Source: an uncultured Ruminococcus sp.
GTDB lineage: Bacteria; Bacillota; Clostridia; Oscillospirales; Acutalibacteraceae
DNA length: 9,825 bases
Direction of reading: 5' to 3'
NCBI GenBank assembly: GCA_902802975.1
Contig: CADCOF010000317.1
Span: 1-9,825 of the forward strand
Part shown: piece by piece, positions 5,249-9,825 of the stretch
Layout of the letters: each line of letters starts with the position of its first letter
How positions within the stretch are numbered: position 1 is the first letter of the stretch
Made by a program: the position numbers and the translations under genes
The notes under the pieces: generated by a model
Told to the model about the DNA's origin: nothing
Databases searched by the model: none
Seen by the model: only the letters and a program-made list of their open reading frames with translations

Positions 5249-6004
5249 TTATTTATAGTTTTCGGTCACAACCGTTGTGTTTGGCTGTGCTGTCAGACGT
5301 TTTACTTCGTCCTTTGTCAGTTCGCGCCATTTTCCCTGCGGGAGCATACCCAGCTTTACCTGACCGATCATTGTTCTTTTCAGCCTTGCAACCTCAAGCC
5401 CCAGTGCAGCGCACATTTTGCGAATCTGGCGGTTTCTTCCCTCGCGCAGAACAACTTCGATAACAGCTCTGCCTTCGTCACGCTTGATAACGTGAACGTC
5501 GCACGGCTTTGTTTTTCTGCCATCAATTTCTATACCGTCGCACATCTGCTGAACCTGCTCTTTTGAGATATCGGGTCTTACTGTAACTCTGTACACCTTC
5601 GCAACGTGTTCGGAAGGGTGTGTAACTTTATTCGCAAAATCGCCGTCATTCGTCAGCAGCAAAAGCCCCTCGCTTTCACGGTCGAGTCTTCCCACAGGGA
5701 AAACTCTTGCGGGTACGTCTTTAACCAGCTCTGCAACGCAGTGTCTGCCTTTTTCATCACTCATGGTGGTAATAAAGCCTCTCGGCTTGTGAAGCATTAT
5801 GTAATAATACTTATTTTTGGCAGCTACGCTAACCCTTTTACCTTTTACTGTGATTTTGTCTTTTTTGGGGTCTACCTTATCGCCGAGTTGGGCAGTTTTT
5901 CCGTTGACCTTAACACTGCCCTGATTAATCAGCTCCTCGGCTTTTCTTCGAGATGCAATGCCGCACTGCGCAAGCACCTTTTGAAGTCTTATCTTTTCTT
6001 CCAA
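5249..6004 (-). CDS. rluB: 23S rRNA pseudouridine synthase (RluB/RsuA family)
   Basis: Isomerises a specific uridine of ribosomal RNA to pseudouridine; by family and gene neighbourhood the target is most likely the 23S RluB site. An N-terminal S4 RNA-binding domain (about residues 5-52, with RLQKVLAQ and ASRRKAEELI) is followed by the catalytic domain. That carries LHKPRG (71-76), GRLDRESEGLLLLTNDGD with catalytic D108, and the C-terminal EGRNRQIRKM motif (188-197). I choose TTG 6004 (251 residues): it gives the family's usual MEEKIRLQK-type start and has GAGAGG nine bases upstream. The longer reading from TTG 6034 adds ten basic residues, overlaps the dacF stop codon, and has a ribosome-binding site too close to it. 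It is last in the scpA-to-rluB operon and is followed by a terminator hairpin. Confidence 0.93.
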   Translation of the reverse strand: MEEKIRLQKVLAQCGIASRRKAEELINQGSVKVNGKTAQLGDKVDPKKDKITVKGKRVSVAAKNKYYYIMLHKPRGFITTMSDEKGRHCVAELVKDVPARVFPVGRLDRESEGLLLLTNDGDFANKVTHPSEHVAKVYRVTVRPDISKEQVQQMCDGIEIDGRKTKPCDVHVIKRDEGRAVIEVVLREGRNRQIRKMCAALGLEVARLKRTMIGQVKLGMLPQGKWRELTKDEVKRLTAQPNTTVVTENYK

Positions 6005-6030
6005 TTTCCTTTTCCTCTCTCTTTTGAATA

Positions 6031-7218
6031 TCAATGTTCCTTTAGAGTATGTTTATCCCAACAGCTCAAGTAAAAACTAACTATGTTTTCTATAAAGTTT
6101 GTTTTACTATTCGATAATTCTATATCCTCCGCTGCAAATATATCCGCTTTTCCGGCATATACACCGTTCGTATAGTATTTTATCGAACCTACTTGCTGTC
6201 CTTTCGTTATCGGCGCATATAAAAACGGCGGCACCTCAAAGTGCGTCTGCACGTCGCCCGTGCCTTGACACACAAGGGGCGGCTGCCCAACTGTCGTTTC
6301 AACGCTGTCTTCCTCGCCGCCAACCACATCTATACATATCTGCGGCGTCACTGTGCTCGCCTCAGTCATACTCATAACACTGAATCCATACTCAAAAAGC
6401 TGCTCGTGGTCGTTCCAATCGTTCGGGTCGTTGAGCGTAACACAGATCAGCTTAACACCGTCCTTCTCGGCGCATGACACAAGCGTTCTTCCCGCAAGAT
6501 CGGTATACCCGGTTTTTCCGCCGATACAGTATTCATATTGTCTCAAAAGCTTGTTTTCATTGTAGTATGTCTGAGTCTTCCCATACGGCAAAACAAAATC
6601 CACCGTAATGCTGCTGCTTGACACAACCGCACGAAATTCGTCATTCTCCATACAGTACGCCATCAGGCGCGCAAGATCATACGCCGTTGTAAAATGTTCG
6701 TTTGCATCTAATCCGGAAGGCGTAACAAAATGTGTATCATGGAGTTCAAGCGCACGCGCCTTCTGGTTCATCAATTCCGCAAAACCTTCGCTGCTCCCGC
6801 CAATCGTCTTAGCTATTGCATTTGCCGCATCATTGCCCGACACCATCATCATGCCTCCGATGACATCACTCAGCCGGACTACTTCTCCACTGTTCAAATA
6901 CATAGACGAACCTTCGGCATATAAATCCTCAGTCATTGTTATATTTATATCTGTATCGTCAGCCTGCTGCGCCTCTATTCCAAGTATCGCAGTCATGATC
7001 TTTGTTGTGCTTGCAGGCGGCAGTCGAACATTTTCGTTTTTTGCCGCAACGTTCTGCGCATTATTTGCGCAGTACAAACAATACGCAAACGCGCTTACAT
7101 CGTTATCATTATTATTATCGCTCTCTTCGGAACTGACCGAAAATGCCAGCGACGATGCAAGCACAATTCCTGCGGCAATACACAATACAATCTTAATTAA
7201 TGATTTGAAACTCTTCAC
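6031..7218 (-). CDS. dacF: D-alanyl-D-alanine carboxypeptidase (DacF/PBP5-like)
   Basis: A low-molecular-weight penicillin-binding protein that removes the terminal D-Ala from peptidoglycan stem peptides outside the membrane. A 395-residue precursor with a signal sequence (1-31). The three active-site motifs of the S11 family are present: STTK (S70 nucleophile, K73), SGN (127-129) and KTG (235-237). The second, beta-rich domain spans about 283-366, and an amphipathic C-terminal segment (about 372-395) could hold it to the membrane. It starts at GTG 7218 with AAAGGGG eight bases upstream. Its place after ytfJ and before rluB matches the clostridial dac gene linked to sporulation, so a role in spore cortex or sporulation septum maturation is likely. 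The choice between DacF and DacB naming is not certain from sequence alone. Confidence 0.9.
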   Translation of the reverse strand: MKSFKSLIKIVLCIAAGIVLASSLAFSVSSEESDNNNDNDVSAFAYCLYCANNAQNVAAKNENVRLPPASTTKIMTAILGIEAQQADDTDINITMTEDLYAEGSSMYLNSGEVVRLSDVIGGMMMVSGNDAANAIAKTIGGSSEGFAELMNQKARALELHDTHFVTPSGLDANEHFTTAYDLARLMAYCMENDEFRAVVSSSSITVDFVLPYGKTQTYYNENKLLRQYEYCIGGKTGYTDLAGRTLVSCAEKDGVKLICVTLNDPNDWNDHEQLFEYGFSVMSMTEASTVTPQICIDVVGGEEDSVETTVGQPPLVCQGTGDVQTHFEVPPFLYAPITKGQQVGSIKYYTNGVYAGKADIFAAEDIELSNSKTNFIENIVSFYLSCWDKHTLKEH

Positions 7219-7235
7219 ATCAAACGCCCCTTTAT

Positions 7236-7257
7236 TTCATATAGAAAACTATATGAA
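7236..7257. promoter_or_regulatory. Hairpin/inverted repeat ahead of dacF
   Basis: TTCATATAG (7236-7244) and CTATATGAA (7249-7257) form a perfect 9-bp inverted repeat with a four-base centre, in the 73-base gap between ytfJ and dacF, just before the dacF ribosome-binding site. There is no T-run after it on the minus strand. It may be an operator, an mRNA hairpin that sets relative expression, or part of an internal promoter. A forespore sigma-type -10 (CATATAG) can be imagined in it, but without a convincing -35. Confidence 0.4.
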
Positions 7258-7291
7258 CGGGAACTTCAAATCATGTCACACCATTGCGTCT

Positions 7292-7759
7292 TCATATATT
7301 GTCCGGTATTTCTGCCGCTTCTTCATCATCATCAATATTCGCCTTTTTTCTGGTCGGCTTTGCCTGAGGCACATCATCTGCGGCTTTTTTCGCTTTCGAT
7401 TTCTTGATAAAATCCGAAATCTTGTCGGTAATATCCGGAATCATTGCGATAACTCTGTCAACCGCACCGTCAAATTCCATATTAAGCATTTTTACGTTGC
7501 CATTGTTCACCACGAGAAACGCAACCGGCTGAATTGAAACACCCGCGCCGCTGCCCCCGGCGAAATTGTCTTTGGAATTGCCGTTTTTATTGGGAAGATC
7601 GGAACCGCCCGAGGCAAACCCGTAGCTGACCTTCGACACTGGGATAATTACTGTACCGTCCGGACAAACAACCGGTTCGCCGATGATTGTATTTACATCA
7701 ACCATCTGGCGTATTTTTTCCATTGTATTATCCATCATATTTTCAAGATGATTTGCCAT
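7292..7759 (-). CDS. ytfJ: Sporulation protein YtfJ (GerW family)
   Basis: A 155-residue protein of the YtfJ/GerW family, which in Bacillus is a spore protein affecting germination. The N-terminus (HLENMMDNTMEKIRQMV, then IIGEPV) leads to the typical core: PDGTVIIPVSKVSYGF (34-48), a glycine-rich stretch (49-74) and the hydrophobic VSIQPVAFLVV strand (74-84). A charged tail of alternating Lys- and Asp/Glu-rich segments (118-155) follows. ATG 7759 is chosen because GAGAGG lies nine bases upstream and the protein then begins at the family's usual position; an in-frame ATG at 7792 would add 11 residues. It lies 44 bases after the DUF2953 gene, its usual neighbour in Firmicutes. Presence of this gene supports a spore-forming host. 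Confidence 0.9.
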   Translation of the reverse strand: MANHLENMMDNTMEKIRQMVDVNTIIGEPVVCPDGTVIIPVSKVSYGFASGGSDLPNKNGNSKDNFAGGSGAGVSIQPVAFLVVNNGNVKMLNMEFDGAVDRVIAMIPDITDKISDFIKKSKAKKAADDVPQAKPTRKKANIDDDEEAAEIPDNI

Positions 7760-7803
7760 AATAAACAACCTCTCTTTTAAAGTGCGCTGCACGCGATATT
7801 ATT

Positions 7804-8502
7804 TTACAATTCTCCTCGAATTTTATATCTTAAGAAACCGACCAATGCTTTCACCGCACCGAAAACAACCGCCCACGGGATCAACGACAATTCGGCTGTG
7901 ATATCCACTTCCAACTCCTTTTTGTCAAAGTCGGGATATATATTAACATTGTAGTCGTTATATTTTACTATATTTAGTATTATTGAAAGTGCAGGATATA
8001 CGCCTGCACACAGCTTTCCGTAATTTATGGCAGTGTCTGCGGCGTTATCCGATGCGGATATTATCAAAATATCCAGCCTGCGAATTCGAAACGTCTTGAA
8101 TATTGGTTTCAGCAGTCCGCCCACAAGCTCCGCTATTCGCTTGAAAGCGTTTGTTATTGCCTCGACCCGCCCTTTTTTCCACAGCCCTTTCAGCCATTTT
8201 ACAGCGGGATTCGGCTTATTTTTTTTGTTTTTAGTTTTTTTATTCTTTTTAATTGCTTTTTTATTATCTTCGGGAACTTTCTTCGCCGGTTTTGCTTTTA
8301 TCTTTCTTTTTCTTTTTTTTGCGCGAGCAGCTTTTTGCTCCTCTGTTATCGGAATATTTATTTTTATAAACAAATATCTAATCTGTAATATGATATCATC
8401 TGCATAATGTATAAACAATCTTGTCGGCACACACAGCGCAGCTGCTATTATAACCAGCACTGCAAGCAGCGTCCACAGAATAATTTTTAAAACTATCAAC
8501 AC
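7804..8502 (-). CDS. DUF2953 membrane protein (YtfI-like)
   Basis: A 232-residue protein with one N-terminal membrane helix (about 3-25), a strongly basic lysine-rich linker (about 57-110), a conserved-looking C-terminal domain (about 115-232), and a second hydrophobic stretch near 205-223. Position directly before ytfJ and the overall layout match DUF2953/YtfI proteins, which co-occur with YtfJ in spore formers and have no proven biochemical function. The start is GTG 8502, with AAAGG seven bases upstream; TTG at the next codon is an alternative. It begins 17 bases after scpB. The linker is encoded by long A-rich tracts, including two runs of eight A on the coding strand (plus-strand T at 8219-8226 and 8313-8320). 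The family call rests on context more than on motifs. Confidence 0.75.
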   Translation of the reverse strand: MLIVLKIILWTLLAVLVIIAAALCVPTRLFIHYADDIILQIRYLFIKINIPITEEQKAARAKKRKRKIKAKPAKKVPEDNKKAIKKNKKTKNKKNKPNPAVKWLKGLWKKGRVEAITNAFKRIAELVGGLLKPIFKTFRIRRLDILIISASDNAADTAINYGKLCAGVYPALSIILNIVKYNDYNVNIYPDFDKKELEVDITAELSLIPWAVVFGAVKALVGFLRYKIRGEL

Positions 8503-8519
8503 CGCTCACCCTTTGATCG

Positions 8520-9056
8520 TTATTGCTCCTGCTCCCCACTTGAAGACTCTTTTTTCTCTTCAATCGGCGGCAGCCCTTCCAAATTTTCTATACCAAAACA
8601 CCTCAAAAAATGATCTGTCGTACCATATATCAGCGGTCGCCCCGGCAGTTCAAGCCGTCCTTTTTCTTCTACCAACCCTTTTTGACACAAACTGGTCATT
8701 ACGCCCGAACAGTCAACGCCTCTGATCTGCTCCACAAACGCTTTTGTTACCGGCTGATTGTATGCAACAACCGCAAGCACCTCCATTGCCGCCTGCGACA
8801 ATGGCGTGTTTTTCTTCATGTCCATGACCTTGCGCACATACTGCCCGTACTGCTTGTTTGAACACATTTGAAGGCTTTTGTTCAGCCGAATTATTTTCAC
8901 GCCGCTGTCTTTATATTTTTCGATAAGTTCGTCTGCGGTGTCACGCACTGTAGCTGTGTCAAGCTCCAGCGCAATGGCGATACGTTCAACTTCCACAGGC
9001 GTTCCGCTTGCAAAAAGTATCGCTTCAATTGCCGCTGCAATCTCTTCTTTATTCAT
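8520..9056 (-). CDS. scpB: Segregation and condensation protein B
   Basis: The kite subunit of the SMC-ScpAB condensin, which helps organise and segregate the chromosome. The 178 residues hold two winged-helix domains (about 3-78 and 84-158). Family signatures seen are AIEAILFASGTPV (9-21), EVLAVVAYNQPVTKA (92-106), IRGVDCSG (111-118) and GRPLIYGTTDHFLRCFGI (139-156), with the GLPPI end and an acidic tail. ATG 9056 overlaps the scpA stop codon in ATGA, indicating translational coupling. ScpB dimerises and binds ScpA, so coupling fits complex assembly. Confidence 0.96.
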   Translation of the reverse strand: MNKEEIAAAIEAILFASGTPVEVERIAIALELDTATVRDTADELIEKYKDSGVKIIRLNKSLQMCSNKQYGQYVRKVMDMKKNTPLSQAAMEVLAVVAYNQPVTKAFVEQIRGVDCSGVMTSLCQKGLVEEKGRLELPGRPLIYGTTDHFLRCFGIENLEGLPPIEEKKESSSGEQEQ

Positions 9057-9772
9057 ACTTGCGGTCTCTCCCCTTCAACCAACATCACTGTCGCGTCGTC
9101 GCCGTCGCCCTCAACTCGTATGCGTTTTCCTTTCACCAATTCAAGTATAGCCAAAAATGTTGCCACTAATTCGGGCTTATCCTCGCACTCGTAAAAAAGC
9201 CCGCTGTAGGTGACAGTTCCTTTTTTTCTGAGCGTTCGAAGCACTCTCACTATTCTTGACCCCACGGGCACTATTCTTCTGGCAACAATACCTCGAAACG
9301 ACTCCGCAGTCGGGGGAAGTTTTCGCTTTCCTCTTCCGGCAGCCCTTACATACGCCTGCGCAAGAACAATCGCGTTATGCGTGCGCGTGTATGTCATATC
9401 GTAATCGACCTTTGACGGTTCTCTGCAAAATGAATCGAACGAAACAAGCCCCGCCATTACGGCAGCTATGCGTTTACACTCGCGATACTCGAGGAGTTGT
9501 CCTGTCAGTTCTTTTTTCAGTTCTTCAACTTCCTCTTCATGCTTTGGCAGCAGCATTGTAGACTTGATGTACACAAGTCTTGACGCCATTTCGAGAAACT
9601 CGGAGGCAACTTCCATCTGTTCCTCCTGCATTTCTTTTATCTTTTCTGTATATTGTTCAAGCAAAAGTGATATTTCTATATCGTAAATATTAAGCTTGTT
9701 TTTTGCAATAAGAGTTAATAACAGATCAAGAGGTCCCTCAAAAACAGGCAGAGAATATGTTATCTGTTCCAC
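9053..9772 (-). CDS. scpA: Segregation and condensation protein A
   Basis: The kleisin subunit that bridges the SMC heads and binds ScpB. The chosen start is GTG 9772 (239 residues): AGGAG lies seven bases upstream and the protein then opens with EQITYSLPVFEGPLDLLLTLI-like sequence, as is standard for the family. A TTG at 9790 in the same frame would add six residues and has no comparable site. The N-terminal helical domain (FEGPLDLLL, then EFLEMASRLVYIKSTMLLP) binds the SMC neck. A charged middle and a C-terminal winged helix (about 180-230, with YSGLFYE and FLAILELVKGKRI) follow. The 3' end overlaps scpB by four bases. It is the first complete gene of the right-hand operon; the promoter lies outside the window. 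Confidence 0.95.
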   Translation of the reverse strand: MEQITYSLPVFEGPLDLLLTLIAKNKLNIYDIEISLLLEQYTEKIKEMQEEQMEVASEFLEMASRLVYIKSTMLLPKHEEEVEELKKELTGQLLEYRECKRIAAVMAGLVSFDSFCREPSKVDYDMTYTRTHNAIVLAQAYVRAAGRGKRKLPPTAESFRGIVARRIVPVGSRIVRVLRTLRKKGTVTYSGLFYECEDKPELVATFLAILELVKGKRIRVEGDGDDATVMLVEGERPQV

Positions 9773-9782
9773 AAACTCTCTC

Positions 9783-9824
9783 CTAACCAAACAACTTAAA
9801 CGGAAGTTCCGCCAACGTATAAAG
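9783..9824 (-). CDS. Possible C-terminal end of an upstream gene
   Basis: One minus-strand frame is open from the window edge to a TAG at 9783-9785 and would encode LYTLAELPFKLFG. The TAG overlaps the AGGAG ribosome-binding site of scpA, the arrangement expected for a translationally coupled operon partner. In Clostridia a site-2 (M50) protease gene often precedes scpA, which is one possibility, but 13 residues are too few to identify a family. Confidence 0.35.
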   Translation of the reverse strand, partial: LYTLAELPFKLFG

Positions 9825-9825
9825 A

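Noticed and set aside
6608..7537. Plus-strand open frame of 309 codons opposite dacF and ytfJ
   Set aside because: It spans two genuine minus-strand genes with intact catalytic motifs; its composition is that of a complement frame.
1..9825. tRNA, rRNA, insertion sequence or phage genes
   Set aside because: No cloverleaf, rRNA motif, transposase, integrase or phage-like protein could be recognised on either strand.

Overview
The window looks like a chromosomal segment from a Gram-positive, spore-forming gut Clostridium of the Oscillospiraceae/Ruminococcaceae type. Three things point there: the clostridial gene order scpA-scpB-DUF2953-ytfJ-dacF-rluB, a spore-associated YtfJ protein, and a secreted starch-degrading pair in which one protein ends in a type I dockerin. 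Dockerins on starch-binding proteins are best known from the amylosome of Ruminococcus bromii, so an R. bromii-like starch degrader is the best guess. This is inference from gene content, not a species identification.

Left end (1-1183): two 47-bp direct repeats, each with an 11-bp hairpin, bracket a GC-rich tandem array of five 20-bp palindromic units and one plus-strand gene for a 210-residue membrane protein with a PH-like cytosolic part. In both repeat families the copies differ only by base changes that keep the hairpins paired. A strong terminator hairpin at 1140-1174 separates this gene from the convergent amylase gene.

Starch operon (1184-4870, minus strand): a dockerin-bearing, non-catalytic starch-binding protein (3544-4776) is followed almost immediately by a secreted GH13 alpha-amylase with an N-terminal starch-binding domain (1184-3529). 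A predicted promoter with a perfect 18-bp palindrome just after the probable transcription start suggests repressor control. The logic would be that the first protein docks on a cohesin-bearing scaffold and holds starch, while the amylase cuts it.

Middle (4871-5248): a short divergent gene for a cysteine-rich DUF1540 protein, ending in a hairpin that probably terminates transcription from both sides.

Right part (5249-9825, minus strand): one housekeeping and sporulation operon. It runs from a possible tail of an upstream gene through scpA, scpB, a DUF2953 membrane protein, ytfJ, dacF (a penicillin-binding D,D-carboxypeptidase) and rluB. Spacing is tight, with a 4-bp ATGA overlap between scpA and scpB. 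Chromosome condensation, spore maturation, peptidoglycan trimming and 23S rRNA modification are thus co-transcribed. Several genes here appear to start at GTG or TTG.
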